Positions 16,624-26,873 of a stretch of DNA of 44,446 bases are shown here, piece by piece. Position 1 is the stretch's first letter. Every line of letters begins with the position of its first letter. The DNA is taken from the NCBI GenBank assembly GCA_024228395.1, contig JAAETM010000231.1:1-44446 (forward strand), in the 5' to 3' direction. The notes under the pieces were generated by a model. The model worked only from the letters and a program-made list of their open reading frames with translations. It was not told the DNA's origin and made no database searches. Made by a program: the position numbers and the translations under genes. Source of the DNA: a bacterium (GTDB taxonomy: Bacteria; Planctomycetota; UBA1135; GCA-002686595).

Positions 16624-17841
16624 CTATTGGCGCGTGTCCACCCGGGTCCCAGCGGTCACCAGTTCGCTGGGGTAGAGCACGACCTGTTCTCCGGGGCTGA
16701 GGCCGTCGAGCACCTCGGCCTGCAAGCCGTTGCGATGGCCGAGCTTCACCGGTCGAAGATGTGTTTCGCCTGCTTGAACCACGAAGACCATCCAAGCTCC
16801 GTCCTCCCGGAACAGGGCCCCGGTGGGCACGATCAGGACGTTCTCCGAGCTCCAAACGACGATGCGTAGCTCGGCCCGATAGCCGTCCCCCAGGGCTGGC
16901 CAACCATCCTTCGAGCTATCCGGGTCCACCAGAATATTGATGCGTTGCTCCTCGACGCCCAGGGCGGAAACCTTGGTGAAACCGCTGGGCTCCACGTGGC
17001 GCACCTTGCCGAGCAAGGTCGTCTCGTGGCCATCTACGAGCTCACCGCCCCAACCTTCGATCAGGACCTGCATGCCTGGTTCGACCTTGACGGCGTCCTG
17101 CGAGAGGAAGTCGGCGACCAACTCCAGGGCTGAGATATCACCGATCTCGAGGATCGGGGTTCCGGCGCTGACCGTGCGTGCGCTGGCCTCAAAAACCCGG
17201 GTCAGGTGCCCGGTCATGGGGGCGATCACCCGCAGCGCGTTTGTTGAATTCACTCCCAGTTTCGATTCGTCCAACAGGGCGAGCCGGGCGATTTGGATTT
17301 CGAGGTATGCGACCTGGGCATCAAAGCGGGCCGCGTTCAAGTCCTCCGCTGCCATGCGTTCATCCCGCTTGGCCCGGTCGAAGTCCTGCTGCGCTTCCAG
17401 GCCGCGGGCCTCGAGGGATTTCCTGCGTTTAAAGGTCGCACTTGCGAAGGTGAGTTGTGCTTCGGCCTTGGAGATCCGCGCTTCGGCGGCTTGGCCGGCG
17501 ACCATGGCACGCTCCACCCGGGTCTCGGCCTCGGCCCGGCTGCGAGCATCGAGGGGCCGCGGGGCCAGGGGCTCGAACTCGAAGAGCAGGGTTTCACCCC
17601 GTTGTACCCGAGCTCCGGCCTTGAGCGCCGGGCGCCTCAAACGACCGTCGGTGGGGGCGAAAAACGTGTAACGGTCACGCACCCGGGTGAATCCATCATC
17701 GTCCAAGGTGACCAACAGGGGCCCGGCCGAAATGGTGGCTACGTCCACGGGCACCGGCGTGCTTTCGAAGGCACGCTTGAACACGGCCACCACCGCCACG
17801 GCGACGGCTATCCAGAGCAGGTATCTGATCGGGGTCTTCAT
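16624..17841 (-). CDS. HlyD/RND-type periplasmic adaptor subunit
   Basis: This membrane-fusion protein would link an inner-membrane transporter to the outer membrane. It has an N-terminal anchor (about residues 7-22), a split biotinyl-lipoyl-like domain (ADGRLRRP-type at about 64-90 and APMTGHLTRVF at about 208-220), an alpha-helical hairpin between them rich in Ala, Glu and Arg (about 95-190), and a beta-barrel and membrane-proximal domain ending VPTGALFREDGAWMVFVV. Its 405 residues are normal. The gene follows the FtsX permease by 37 bases and belongs to the same exporter. No outer-membrane channel is encoded nearby, so it would have to use one from elsewhere. Confidence 0.9.
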   Translation of the reverse strand: MKTPIRYLLWIAVAVAVVAVFKRAFESTPVPVDVATISAGPLLVTLDDDGFTRVRDRYTFFAPTDGRLRRPALKAGARVQRGETLLFEFEPLAPRPLDARSRAEAETRVERAMVAGQAAEARISKAEAQLTFASATFKRRKSLEARGLEAQQDFDRAKRDERMAAEDLNAARFDAQVAYLEIQIARLALLDESKLGVNSTNALRVIAPMTGHLTRVFEASARTVSAGTPILEIGDISALELVADFLSQDAVKVEPGMQVLIEGWGGELVDGHETTLLGKVRHVEPSGFTKVSALGVEEQRINILVDPDSSKDGWPALGDGYRAELRIVVWSSENVLIVPTGALFREDGAWMVFVVQAGETHLRPVKLGHRNGLQAEVLDGLSPGEQVVLYPSELVTAGTRVDTRQ

Positions 17842-17878
17842 GATTGCTTCTCCTTCATTCTATGCCGATCGGGCCCAA

Positions 17879-20254
17879 TCAATCGCGCGTCTTGAGGACT
17901 TCCACGATGTCGAACCGATCGAGGGCACGCCAGGCATTCCAGCCGGAGACCACCGCGGCACCCAGCACCACCAAAATGGCGGTGGCGTAGGTGGCGGGGG
18001 TTACGACCAGGGGCAGGCGAAATTGTTCGGTGTTGTATCCGGGACCTTGCACCATAGCTGCGGCCAGGCCGTAACCCACCAGTAATCCGATGGGGATGGC
18101 GACCAGGGTGACGATGGTCAGTTCTCCGATCAAAATGGCGGAGACCTCGGAGCGTCGGAAACCCAGGACCCGCAGGGTGGCCAGTTCACGGGCGCGGTCC
18201 GCCAGGGAGATGCGTGCCGTGTTGTGCAGCACGGCGAAGGCTAACACGATCGAAAAAATGACGCTGAAGAACACGATCACGCCCATGTTGTCATCCAGCA
18301 TCTTTTGCATTTGGCGCAGCACGTTGTGGCGCGCGGCGACCCCGGAGATCATGGGGGTGCGTTTCACCGCAGCATGCAAACGACCCAACTGGTCCTCGTC
18401 GACCAGCAGGCGAGCGCCATTGAGAGTCTCGGTCTGGCCCAGCAGGTGCGCCACGGCGGGCAGGCTCATGTAGGCGGACATGCCGATGAACGTCTCGACC
18501 ACCTGGGCTACTTCGACTTGACAAATGCGTCGATCCCCCTCAAGGACTTCGACTCGCACAGAATCACCCGCGCGCACGTTTAGGACCTCAGCCAACTTGC
18601 TGCCCACCATCAAACCATGTGATGGCACGGTCAGGTTGCGAAGATCCGTATCCAGGATGCCGACCAGTTGGGAATTGGCGGGGATGCCGACGATGGCTAC
18701 CTTTTTCTCATTGCGGCCGGATAACATGCGCACCGGAACGCTGCGGAAGGGTTCTGCATATTGCACACCTGGCAGGTGTTCCAGCTCTGTTAGCACCGCT
18801 GTGGAGCGGGGCTTCACTAGACTCAGTTGCACATCCTCGCGTTGGATCAGGCCAAATTGGACCCGGGTCATGTGCTCCATTGAGCCCATGGTAAACGCCA
18901 TCACCACGGTCAATGCCGTGGCCATGGTCACACCCGCCACCGACAGCAAACTGCGGATGGGTTTGCGCTCCAGTTCGCGCAGCACGATGCGCAGGGAGGT
19001 TGGAATACGATGGGCCACGCCCAACCGTTCCGCCAGGGTGCGCTTGTAGGTGGGCGGAGCCTCGGGCCTCATGGCCTCGGCGGGTGGGAGTTTGATCGTG
19101 CGTCGAATGGACCCCAGGGCACCCAGCCCGGCGCCAATGGAGCTGACAACCAGGGCGATGAGCGGTTCCCTCATGCCCACCTGGAAGGCGAGTTCAGGAA
19201 ATCGGTAGTACTTCGCGTACAGACTGGTCATCGACGAGCCGAGCCCCATACCCAACAGCAAACCGAGCAGCCAGCCGGCAATCAGCACCACTGCGAGCAT
19301 CTTGGTGTAGTGCCAACCCACCTCCCTGTCCCGATAACCAAAGGCCTTGAGCGCCGCGATATCCCCCCGTTGCGCGGCTATCATCCTTCCGAAGACCACG
19401 TGTAGCAAGAAGGCTGCCACGGCCAGGAATAGGGAGGGGATCATCACGGAAAAACCCTCCAACTGCGTGATCTCGTTGTTCAGGAAAAAGGCCGATGGCT
19501 GATCTTTGCGCGGGATGGCGCCCAGGCCCCCAAAGCGAGCGAGGATGCTGTCGGTGCGCTTGATCACGTCCTGGACTTGCGCTGTGGGGGAGAGCAGTAG
19601 AGACACATCATTGAAGGCCCCGCGCATATCGAAGGCAGAGGCCAGGGCCTCGCGGCGCATCCAGAAGACGCCAAAACGTCGGTCATCGGGCAGCACCATG
19701 CCGGGCGCCAACGTGTAGGTGTATTCCGGTGAAAGCGCAATGCCGACGATCGTGAGATGGATCTGCCGGCCATTGATGAGCGCAGCGATGCGCTTGCCCA
19801 GGCTGAATCCGTGGGCTTCCATGAATGCGGAATTGGCGAGCACCTCCTGCTCATGTCCAGCCTCGGGCAGGCGCCCGTGGTTCAGGTGCAGGTCATTCAC
19901 GCTGGGAGGGCCATGATCCGGGATCGAAATCAGGCGACCGGTCACGGCCTCTTCCATCCCCGGCACATCCAGGGTGACATCGGCCAGTACCCGGGTTTGT
20001 ACCCCTTGCACGCCAGGGATCGAGGCAAGTCTGCGGCGTACCCTTTCCGGCGCGCGTTTTAGGGGCGCGAGCACGTGGGCGAATCGCTGTTCCGCGTAGT
20101 ATGTGGACCGGGCCGTTTTCAGGGAGCCCATGGTCGAGGTCATGCCCAGAAAGACGCCCACGCCACAAGCGATGACGATGACGATAGCGAGCATCTGACC
20201 CGGTTGCCGGCGGATATCGCGCAGGACCTTCACATCGATGGCTCGCAAGATCAT
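17879..20254 (-). CDS. FtsX-type ABC transporter permease (two FtsX domains)
   Basis: This is a 791-residue permease with an N-terminal helix (about 18-40), a large extracytoplasmic domain, three helices near 275-380 (first FtsX domain), a second helix-plus-extracytoplasmic unit from about 432, and three helices near 665-785 (second FtsX domain). Such fused permeases act as pseudo-dimers in MacB/LolCDE-like machines that export lipoproteins, peptides or lipids mechanically rather than by a pore. I chose the ATG at 20254 because it overlaps the ATPase stop as TAATG; a TTG lies 6 bases upstream. The cargo cannot be inferred. Confidence 0.92.
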   Translation of the reverse strand: MILRAIDVKVLRDIRRQPGQMLAIVIVIACGVGVFLGMTSTMGSLKTARSTYYAEQRFAHVLAPLKRAPERVRRRLASIPGVQGVQTRVLADVTLDVPGMEEAVTGRLISIPDHGPPSVNDLHLNHGRLPEAGHEQEVLANSAFMEAHGFSLGKRIAALINGRQIHLTIVGIALSPEYTYTLAPGMVLPDDRRFGVFWMRREALASAFDMRGAFNDVSLLLSPTAQVQDVIKRTDSILARFGGLGAIPRKDQPSAFFLNNEITQLEGFSVMIPSLFLAVAAFLLHVVFGRMIAAQRGDIAALKAFGYRDREVGWHYTKMLAVVLIAGWLLGLLLGMGLGSSMTSLYAKYYRFPELAFQVGMREPLIALVVSSIGAGLGALGSIRRTIKLPPAEAMRPEAPPTYKRTLAERLGVAHRIPTSLRIVLRELERKPIRSLLSVAGVTMATALTVVMAFTMGSMEHMTRVQFGLIQREDVQLSLVKPRSTAVLTELEHLPGVQYAEPFRSVPVRMLSGRNEKKVAIVGIPANSQLVGILDTDLRNLTVPSHGLMVGSKLAEVLNVRAGDSVRVEVLEGDRRICQVEVAQVVETFIGMSAYMSLPAVAHLLGQTETLNGARLLVDEDQLGRLHAAVKRTPMISGVAARHNVLRQMQKMLDDNMGVIVFFSVIFSIVLAFAVLHNTARISLADRARELATLRVLGFRRSEVSAILIGELTIVTLVAIPIGLLVGYGLAAAMVQGPGYNTEQFRLPLVVTPATYATAILVVLGAAVVSGWNAWRALDRFDIVEVLKTRD

Positions 20255-21042
20255 TACCAATCGACCTGGCCTGGGGTGATTGGGTTCGGGTTGCGTTCCA
20301 CTTTTGCGATGCGCCCGCCGGCGATGTGAACGATGCGATGGGCCATCTTTCCGATGGCCGCGTTGTGGGTGATGATTGCGGTGGTGGTGCCCAGGTTCTG
20401 ATTGATGTCCTTGAGGGCCTGCAATACCACGCGTCCGGTCTTCACATCCAGGGCGCCCGTCGGTTCATCGCAGAGCAGCACAGCTGGGCGTTTGGCCACG
20501 GCGCGCGCGATGGCAACCCGCTGTTGTTCGCCGCCGGAGAGCTGGGCGGGGAAGTGGTGCAGGCGCTCCTTTAGGCCCACGAGTTCCAACGCTTCAGCAG
20601 GGGGCATGCCGTCGGTGGCGATGTCGGTCACCAGCTTGACATTCTCCAGCGCGGTCAGGCTCGGGATCAGGTTGTAGAACTGGAAAACGAACCCTACGTG
20701 GGCGCGTCGGAATTCGGTTAGGCCGGCGCGGTCCGCGGCGGGCAGCTCTTCCCCATGGAAGAACAGCTGGCCAGCGGTGGGCACGTCCAGGCCGCCCAGA
20801 ATGTTGAGCAGGGTGGACTTCCCACTTCCAGATGGTCCCAGCAGCACCAGCATCTCACCCGCGTTCAGATCGAAGTCGACCCCACGCAGGGCGTGCACCT
20901 CGACCTCACCCATGGGGTAGATTTTGGTAATGCCTTGGAGCTGGAGCAGCGCGTTCTGCGTCTTCGGCGGGGTAGCGGCACTCTTGGATGTGGAGTGGTT
21001 AAGCATGGGACAGTACTCGATGATACCGCTTGAAGCGTCCAT
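20254..21042 (-). CDS. LolD/MacB-type ABC transporter ATPase
   Basis: Walker A is GPSGSGKST, the Q-loop region is [17 protein letters not shown], the signature is [14 protein letters not shown], and Walker B is [11 protein letters not shown], with the H-loop in IITHN. The VFQFYNL and TGALD wording is typical of the MacB/LolD/FtsE group that powers FtsX-type permeases. Several starts are possible: ATG at 21042, GTG at 21048 or ATG at 21006. The last would cut a poorly conserved Ser/Thr-rich lead, and I keep 21042 with low certainty. It is the first gene of the exporter operon. The 168 bases upstream should hold its promoter, but I see no clear consensus. Confidence 0.92.
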   Translation of the reverse strand: MDASSGIIEYCPMLNHSTSKSAATPPKTQNALLQLQGITKIYPMGEVEVHALRGVDFDLNAGEMLVLLGPSGSGKSTLLNILGGLDVPTAGQLFFHGEELPAADRAGLTEFRRAHVGFVFQFYNLIPSLTALENVKLVTDIATDGMPPAEALELVGLKERLHHFPAQLSGGEQQRVAIARAVAKRPAVLLCDEPTGALDVKTGRVVLQALKDINQNLGTTTAIITHNAAIGKMAHRIVHIAGGRIAKVERNPNPITPGQVDW

Positions 21043-21210
21043 GGACACAGGCTCGTCCCTTTGATCGACGGAAGAACTGACCCGAAGAATCCTCCCGGAT
21101 CCGTGCCAGCTGCCCCAACCGGACCATCTGGATTAAATGGCAACAGCATGGCGGCCATGTGGGCAAACCATGCTGTTCACTCTTGGGCGGGTGGCCCGGC
21201 TTGTCAGGAT

Positions 21211-21927
21211 CTACGCGCCGCGCAGCAGGGTGAAGAGGGGGGGCAATCCAATTTTTTGCGCGTCATCCCGGAGCAGGTTCTGGGCCCACAGGTGGCTGAG
21301 GTCCACCAGGAAACTTTCGCGATCGGCACGATTTCCGGCTCCGGGGGCGCGGCGCAGGGTGCGCAACCCTTCCTCCGCTTCCACCCGCAATTGGTTTTGA
21401 CGGTCAGCGGGAATGGAAAAGCAGGGTCCAGCCCAGATCGATATGCCGGGGAAGCAGGCAATGCGGGCCAGATAAGTGGTGCCTATCTGGATTTCCGAAG
21501 GCCACGAGTTCTTCTCCAAGTGCAACACTTCTTCGGTGTGTAGGTCGACAACGGTTTGCAGTCCGGTGCTGTCGGTGGTGACCACTTGGACCAGGCGCAA
21601 GGGCGCCTGATCGATCTCCTGGAGCAAGCGACACTCTTGATCGGTAGGACTGCCATGTTCCATCAATTGGCGCAGGATACTTCGGCTTTGACCGCAATCC
21701 ATGTCGATGGTGGCAAGGGCTTCAAAGTTTGCCCGTGCCGTGTTGTTGGAACGCAGGATCTTGCTGTGCTTTTCGGAGAGTTCTGCACAGGCACCCTCCC
21801 AAAACCACTCGCGTAATTCTTCCAAGGCCTGCTCGTGCTGAGGGAGGTGCATCAAACGATGCAAGCGGCCTTTGAGCAGGTTCCAACTGTCGAGAAGGGT
21901 GGGTGCTGGGAGGGGAGTGTTGTTCAC
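21211..21927 (-). CDS. Hypothetical protein
   Basis: I do not recognise this 238-residue protein. It has no signal peptide or membrane helix. The first ~95 residues are helical and charged (WNLLKGRLHRLMHLP, LREWFWEGACAELSEKH). Residues ~100-175 look beta-rich and include TTYLARIACFPGISIWAGP. The C-terminus is helical again. The start is GTG. It lies 201 bases after metH on the same strand and 168 bases before the exporter operon, so it may be monocistronic. The gap to metH contains a short GGCA/TGCC hairpin next to a T-run on the opposite strand and nothing else that I can support. Confidence 0.6.
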   Translation of the reverse strand: MNNTPLPAPTLLDSWNLLKGRLHRLMHLPQHEQALEELREWFWEGACAELSEKHSKILRSNNTARANFEALATIDMDCGQSRSILRQLMEHGSPTDQECRLLQEIDQAPLRLVQVVTTDSTGLQTVVDLHTEEVLHLEKNSWPSEIQIGTTYLARIACFPGISIWAGPCFSIPADRQNQLRVEAEEGLRTLRRAPGAGNRADRESFLVDLSHLWAQNLLRDDAQKIGLPPLFTLLRGA

Positions 21928-22128
21928 GATGGAAGTGGCAGGACTCGGTGGTATCCGCTTCGGTGGGGTGGAAAAGGCGTCGCGTCGAGAGTCCCCCAGA
22001 TACTAGGTTCCAGAGACTTGGAAAAATTGAATAACGAAACCCGTCTCAAGACGATCCTCGCGAAGTTCAAGGGTGAGACACACCCCCCCGAACCAAGCCC
22101 CCCTGGCAGGAGTGCCTTTTTGAAGGAA

Positions 22129-25100
22129 CTACTTAGCATTTGCCGCGTACGCTAAGTACGGAGCCAGCCACTCCTCGGTTTCTTCCAGTGCCATTCCACA
22201 GCGCTTGGAGTAATCCACCACCTGATCCCGGCCGAGTCGACCCACTCCAAAGTACTTGGATTCCGGGTGGGCTAAATACAAACCGCTAACACTAGCTGGG
22301 GGATTCATGGCTAGGCTTTCGGTGAGGCGGATGCCCAGGGCTGGTGCGTTCATGAGGGTGAAAAGGGTCCGTTTCGGGGTGTGGTCCGGGCAGGCGGGGT
22401 AACCGAGGGCGGGTCGGATCCCCCGGAAGCGCTCAGCGATGAGATCGTCGTATGAAAGCGCACCGCGCTTTTCGAGACCCCACTGGCGGCGTACTTTTTG
22501 GTGCAGATATTCGGCAAAGGCTTCCGCCAGGCGGTCGGCCAGTGCTTTGACCATGATGGCACTGTAATCGTCGTGCTGGGCTTCGAAACACTCGGCCATT
22601 TCCCGGACTCCAATACCAGCGGTAACGGCGAAGGTGCCCACATAATCGGGGATTTTCGAAGCGCGCGGTGCGAGGAAGTCGGACAGGCAGCGGTTGGGGC
22701 GATCGTCCTCGTGCACGGTTTGCTGGCGCAACATGGGGAGGCGACAGAGCTCTTCGCGGCGGTCGTTGCCGCTGTACAAAACGATGTCATCGCCCTCTCC
22801 GGAGGCGGGCCAGAAACCGTACACGCCCCGCGCATGGAGCTCGCCGTCTTCGCAGAGCTCCTTCAGCATGGCTTGGCCTTGTACGAAGAGTTCAGTAGCT
22901 GCTGCACCGTACTTTTCGCTGGTAAGAATGTTCGGATACTTGCCTTTCAGTTCCCAAGCACTGAAGAAAAAGGTCCAGTCGATGTAAGGGATGATTTCGG
23001 TGAGTGGTACGTCCTCAAGGAAGCGCTGTCCGAGAAAGGGTGGGGTATTGATGTCCTCGGGCTTCCAATCGATTTTGGTGGCGTTGGCCCGGGCCGCTTC
23101 GAGGCCTAGCAGTTCTTTCGCTTGGCGGCCCGCGAAGGACTCGCGGATGCGCTCTTGATTTTCAAGCAATTGGGAGCGGAAGGTCTCGGACTTATTCTCG
23201 CTCATGAGATCGCTGATGGTTCCCACGGAACGGGATGCATCGTGCACGTAGACTACCGGGTGATCGTAAGCTGGCGCGATTTTGACCGCCGTGTGTTGTG
23301 CGCTGGTCGTAGCCCCGCCGATCAACAGTGGAATAGCCATACCCTGACGTTGCATTTCGCTGGCAACCGTCGTCATTTCCCGCAGGGATGGGGTGATCAG
23401 GCCGGAGAGTCCGATCATATCCACATCGTTTTCCACGGCGGCCTTCAGGATTTGATCCGTGGGTACCATCACGCCCAGATCGATGATCTCATAGTTGTTG
23501 CAACCCAAGACCACGCCCACGATGCTCTTGCCGATGTCGTGCACGTCGCCCTTGACCGTGGCCATGATAATGCGGCCGGCGGAGGACCTGGTCTGCTTTT
23601 CATTTTCCAAAAAAGGTTCCAGGTATGCCACGGCACGTTTCATGACACGCGCACTCTTGACCACCTGGGGCAGGAACATTTTGCCCTGCCCGAAGAGGTC
23701 ACCCACGACTTTCATGCCGTCCATCAGCGGGCCCTCGATGACGTGGATGGGCTGGCCGAGTTCCTGGCGCGCCTCTTCGGTGTCCTCCTCGATGAAGTCC
23801 ACGACGCCGTGTACGAGGGCATACTCGAGGCGCTTGGCAACTCCGGTTTTGCGCCAGGACAGGTCAACTTCGCGTTTTTTGCCACCACCCGTGATCGTTG
23901 CCGCAAAGGCTACCATGTCATCCGTGGCGTTTTCGTGACGATTGAATATCAAATCCTCCACATGTTTGAGCAGGTCCGCAGGGATGTCCTCGTAGACCAC
24001 CAATTGACCCGCATTCACAATGCCCATGTCCATGCCCGCACGGATGGCGTGGTACAGGAAGGCCGAGTTCATGGCTTCGCGCACCACGTTGTTTCCGCGG
24101 AAGGCGAAGGACAGATTCGAAACGCCGCCGGAGACCTTGGCTCCGGGGCAGGTTTCCTTGATCGTTCGTGTGGCCTCGATGAAGGCGATCGCGTAGCGGT
24201 CGTGCTGTTCGATGCCCGTGCCGATGGCCAGGATGTTCGGATCGAAGATGATAGCGCCCGGGGGGAAATCCAACTTTTCGGTCAGCAGGCGATAGGCGCG
24301 CTGGCAGATGGCCACCTTTTGTTCCGTGGTCTCGGCCTGGCCGGTTTCGTCGAAGGCCATGACGACCACACCGGCGCCGTAGCGCTGGATCGTCCGTGCG
24401 TGATCGAAGAACACTTCTTCGCCCTCTTTCAGCGAGATGGAGTTCACGATTCCGCGACCCTGGATGCAGCGTAGGCCCGCCTCGAGCACCTCCCAATCGG
24501 AGGAGTCGATCATGATCGGTAAGCGTGCGATCTCGGGCTCGGTGGCGATCAGGTTGAGGAAGCGTGTCATGCAGGCGGGTGCGTCGAGCAATCCGTCGTC
24601 CATGTTCACGTCCAGGATGTTGGCGCCGCCGCGAACTTGATCCAGGGCCACTTCGAGGGCTGCATCGTAGTCTTCCTCCTTGATCAGACGTTTGAAGCGT
24701 AGGGAACCCGACACGTTGGTACGCTCGCCGACCATCAGAAAGTTTGAGTCGCCGGCGATGACCAGGGGTTCCAAGCCGCTGAAGGCGACCCAGCCGCGGC
24801 GTTTGGGACGCTTGCGTTTCTGCCTGGGCGTGAGGCCTTGCGCACCCTGTGCGATGGCCTTGATGTGTGCGGGAGATGTGCCGCAGCAGCCGCCGACCAT
24901 ATTGACAAGGCCACTCTCAGCGAACTCGCGCAAGAGCGCACCGGTCACATCGGGAGCTTCGTCGTATTCGCCGAACGCGTTGGGCAATCCGGCGTTGGGG
25001 TAGCTCGAAACGTGGGTGTCCGCAATGTCCGCCAAGGCTGCCACGTGGGGGCGCATGTCGCTCGCGCCCAGGGAACAATTGACACCCACGGAGATGGGAT

Positions 25101-25842
25101 TCGAGTGTTTGACCGAGTGCCAAAAGGCATCGATGGTCTGGCCGGACAACGTGCGGCCCGATGCGTCGGTGATCGCGACCGAAACTTGAATCGGCAATTT
25201 GCGGCCCAGGTCGATGTGGGCTTCGTCGATGGCGACCAGGGCGGCTTTTGCGTTGAGCGTGTCGAAGATTGTTTCGACCATCAGAGTATCCACTCCGCCT
25301 TCGATCAGGGCTTCGACCTGCTCGCGGTAGGCCGCTTTCAGTTGGTCGAAGGTGATCGATCGGAAGGATGGGTCGTCCACACGTTCGGAGAGCGATAGGG
25401 TTTTAGTGGCCGGGCCGATCGCGCCGGCAACGAAGCGCGGAATGGATGGATCCAAGGCCATGGCCGCATCGGCAGCTTGGCGGGCGATGCGCGCCGAGGC
25501 CAGGTTCTGTTCACTTACCAAACTCTCGGTGGCAAAATCCGCCTGCGAGATGGCGTTGGCACCAAACGTATTGGTTTCAAGGATGTGTGCGCCGGCCTTC
25601 AAAAAGTCGTCGTGAATCGATCGAACGACCTCGGGCCTAGTGATCGACAGCATTTCGTTGTTACCTAGCATGGAGCCAGGCAATGCTTGCGTGGACTTGG
25701 TTTGGAAGTCCTCCTCTGTCAAGCCGAAGCCCTGGATCATGGTGCCCATGGCACCGTCCAGAATCAGGATGCGTTCTTTCAAGCCCTGTTCGAGGGCTTG
25801 GCGCACATCGGACGGGATGGGGGACTGTTGTGCCTTACTCAT
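22129..25842 (-). CDS. metH: Cobalamin-dependent methionine synthase
   Basis: MetH transfers a methyl group from methyltetrahydrofolate to homocysteine through methylcobalamin. All modules are present in order over 1237 residues (E. coli: 1227). The homocysteine domain starts [11 protein letters not shown] and has the zinc site [11 protein letters not shown] at about 314-324. The pterin domain begins with GERTNVSGS. The cap and B12-binding domain has DVHDIGKS, whose His (about 767) is the lower cobalt ligand. The reactivation domain has the AdoMet-binding motif [13 protein letters not shown] at about 1140. Its ATG overlaps the stop of the ArsR-methyltransferase gene by 4 bases, so the two are translationally coupled and likely regulated together. 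Confidence 0.98.
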   Translation of the reverse strand: MSKAQQSPIPSDVRQALEQGLKERILILDGAMGTMIQGFGLTEEDFQTKSTQALPGSMLGNNEMLSITRPEVVRSIHDDFLKAGAHILETNTFGANAISQADFATESLVSEQNLASARIARQAADAAMALDPSIPRFVAGAIGPATKTLSLSERVDDPSFRSITFDQLKAAYREQVEALIEGGVDTLMVETIFDTLNAKAALVAIDEAHIDLGRKLPIQVSVAITDASGRTLSGQTIDAFWHSVKHSNPISVGVNCSLGASDMRPHVAALADIADTHVSSYPNAGLPNAFGEYDEAPDVTGALLREFAESGLVNMVGGCCGTSPAHIKAIAQGAQGLTPRQKRKRPKRRGWVAFSGLEPLVIAGDSNFLMVGERTNVSGSLRFKRLIKEEDYDAALEVALDQVRGGANILDVNMDDGLLDAPACMTRFLNLIATEPEIARLPIMIDSSDWEVLEAGLRCIQGRGIVNSISLKEGEEVFFDHARTIQRYGAGVVVMAFDETGQAETTEQKVAICQRAYRLLTEKLDFPPGAIIFDPNILAIGTGIEQHDRYAIAFIEATRTIKETCPGAKVSGGVSNLSFAFRGNNVVREAMNSAFLYHAIRAGMDMGIVNAGQLVVYEDIPADLLKHVEDLIFNRHENATDDMVAFAATITGGGKKREVDLSWRKTGVAKRLEYALVHGVVDFIEEDTEEARQELGQPIHVIEGPLMDGMKVVGDLFGQGKMFLPQVVKSARVMKRAVAYLEPFLENEKQTRSSAGRIIMATVKGDVHDIGKSIVGVVLGCNNYEIIDLGVMVPTDQILKAAVENDVDMIGLSGLITPSLREMTTVASEMQRQGMAIPLLIGGATTSAQHTAVKIAPAYDHPVVYVHDASRSVGTISDLMSENKSETFRSQLLENQERIRESFAGRQAKELLGLEAARANATKIDWKPEDINTPPFLGQRFLEDVPLTEIIPYIDWTFFFSAWELKGKYPNILTSEKYGAAATELFVQGQAMLKELCEDGELHARGVYGFWPASGEGDDIVLYSGNDRREELCRLPMLRQQTVHEDDRPNRCLSDFLAPRASKIPDYVGTFAVTAGIGVREMAECFEAQHDDYSAIMVKALADRLAEAFAEYLHQKVRRQWGLEKRGALSYDDLIAERFRGIRPALGYPACPDHTPKRTLFTLMNAPALGIRLTESLAMNPPASVSGLYLAHPESKYFGVGRLGRDQVVDYSKRCGMALEETEEWLAPYLAYAANAK

Positions 25843-26789
25843 TTTGCTGTGGGCGTCAAAGCGTTGGAGAATCCGGTGGCTAACAGGGTCATGAAGTGGG
25901 GAGGACTTGGGTCGCGAGCCACGCGTGTGATCTGTGTGTTTTCGAAGCCCGCTTTTTTGAGCATGCGTTTCAAGTCGGGTTCGGTGAAGCCCAGGTGACG
26001 GTGCTGCAAGCGTTCGCGTACCCAGTCTTCGTTGTGCGCCAAGAGGTCGATCACCATGAGTCGCCCGCCAGGCTTCAGCACACGGCGAGCTTCGGTGAGG
26101 GCTTTGATGGGATCATCTGCGTGATGCAAGGCCTGACTCAAAACCGCCACGTCGAACTGGCCGTCTTCCATGGGCAAGTCCTCGATTTCGCCCTCCACGT
26201 AATCGATGTTGTCGAGGCCCTTTTTGCCCGCGCGCAGTTTCATTTGGTGCAGCATCTCGGGGCTGATGTCCACGGCGGTGATGTGCTCGGCGATCTCGGC
26301 CAGCATGAGGGTCAGCAAGCCGTCGCCGATGCCCAGATCCACGTAGCGTGCTTTGGGAGCGAGCTGTAGGAGCGCGCGGGCCAGGCCTTCCCAGGTGCGG
26401 CCGGGCAGTTCCTGTTCGCCGAAGGTCGCAGCGACCCGGTCGAAGTAGCTGCGCGACTCCTGTTCCTTGCGTTGGGTGAGCGCTTGGTAGCCGGCCAGGT
26501 CATCCGCGAATTCGATGCTGTCCTTTTGCTCGGCCAAGATGCCAGTGAGCGGTGCGCCTTGGCCGGCGGAGCCCAGGGAATACAGACTACGCCGACCCAC
26601 CTTGCGGTCGATGACCAGTTCGACCTCCTTGAGCAGGGTCAGTTGGGTCGAAACCCGGCTTTGGCCCATGTTCAGGATCTCCACCAGGTCAGAAACCGAT
26701 AGCTCGCCCAGGGAGCAGAGGTGCAGCAGGCGCAGGCGGGTTTCGTCACCCAGGGCCTTCAGGAGGCGCGTTGCGTTCGATATATTCAT
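25839..26789 (-). CDS. ArsR-family HTH regulator fused to SAM-dependent methyltransferase
   Basis: Residues 5-75 form an ArsR-type winged helix ([39 protein letters not shown]). The metal-binding cysteines of arsenic or zinc sensors are absent. Residues ~105-300 form a class I methyltransferase with motif [13 protein letters not shown], an acidic residue at the end of strand 2 (AVDIS), and a UbiE-like middle part with LHHADDP. Fusions of this type are known beside metH or ahcY and are linked to SAM/SAH-responsive control (the SahR group is a related example). Coupling to metH through ATGA supports a role in the methionine cycle (inference). The operator-like palindrome at its own start codon suggests autoregulation. 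Confidence 0.9.
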   Translation of the reverse strand: MNISNATRLLKALGDETRLRLLHLCSLGELSVSDLVEILNMGQSRVSTQLTLLKEVELVIDRKVGRRSLYSLGSAGQGAPLTGILAEQKDSIEFADDLAGYQALTQRKEQESRSYFDRVAATFGEQELPGRTWEGLARALLQLAPKARYVDLGIGDGLLTLMLAEIAEHITAVDISPEMLHQMKLRAGKKGLDNIDYVEGEIEDLPMEDGQFDVAVLSQALHHADDPIKALTEARRVLKPGGRLMVIDLLAHNEDWVRERLQHRHLGFTEPDLKRMLKKAGFENTQITRVARDPSPPHFMTLLATGFSNALTPTAK

Positions 26790-26818
26790 CGTTCAATCCA
26801 GATTAGTTGATCGAACGA
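26789..26818. promoter_or_regulatory. Inverted repeat at the ArsR-methyltransferase start, candidate operator
   Basis: TCGTTCAATC (26789-26798) and GATCGAACGA (26809-26818) are inverted repeats matching at 9 of 10 positions, with a 10-base spacer. A further GTTCGAT lies at 26775-26781. The element covers the ribosome-binding region of the ArsR-type gene, and such dyads are the usual ArsR targets. Binding is inferred, not shown. Confidence 0.5.
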
Positions 26819-26873
26819 CGAGGGCGCTACTATTGAGTCGAAAAAACCTTCCGCCGACGAGAGGTTCTACCTA

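Noticed and set aside
22105..22128. GGCA/TGCC hairpin followed by TTTTT near the metH 3' end
   Set aside because: The stem has only four pairs, and the T-run is on the plus strand, where no gene ends.
23122..24474. A 450-codon open frame on the plus strand
   Set aside because: It is antisense to metH, which has all expected motifs over its full length; high GC produces long shadow frames.
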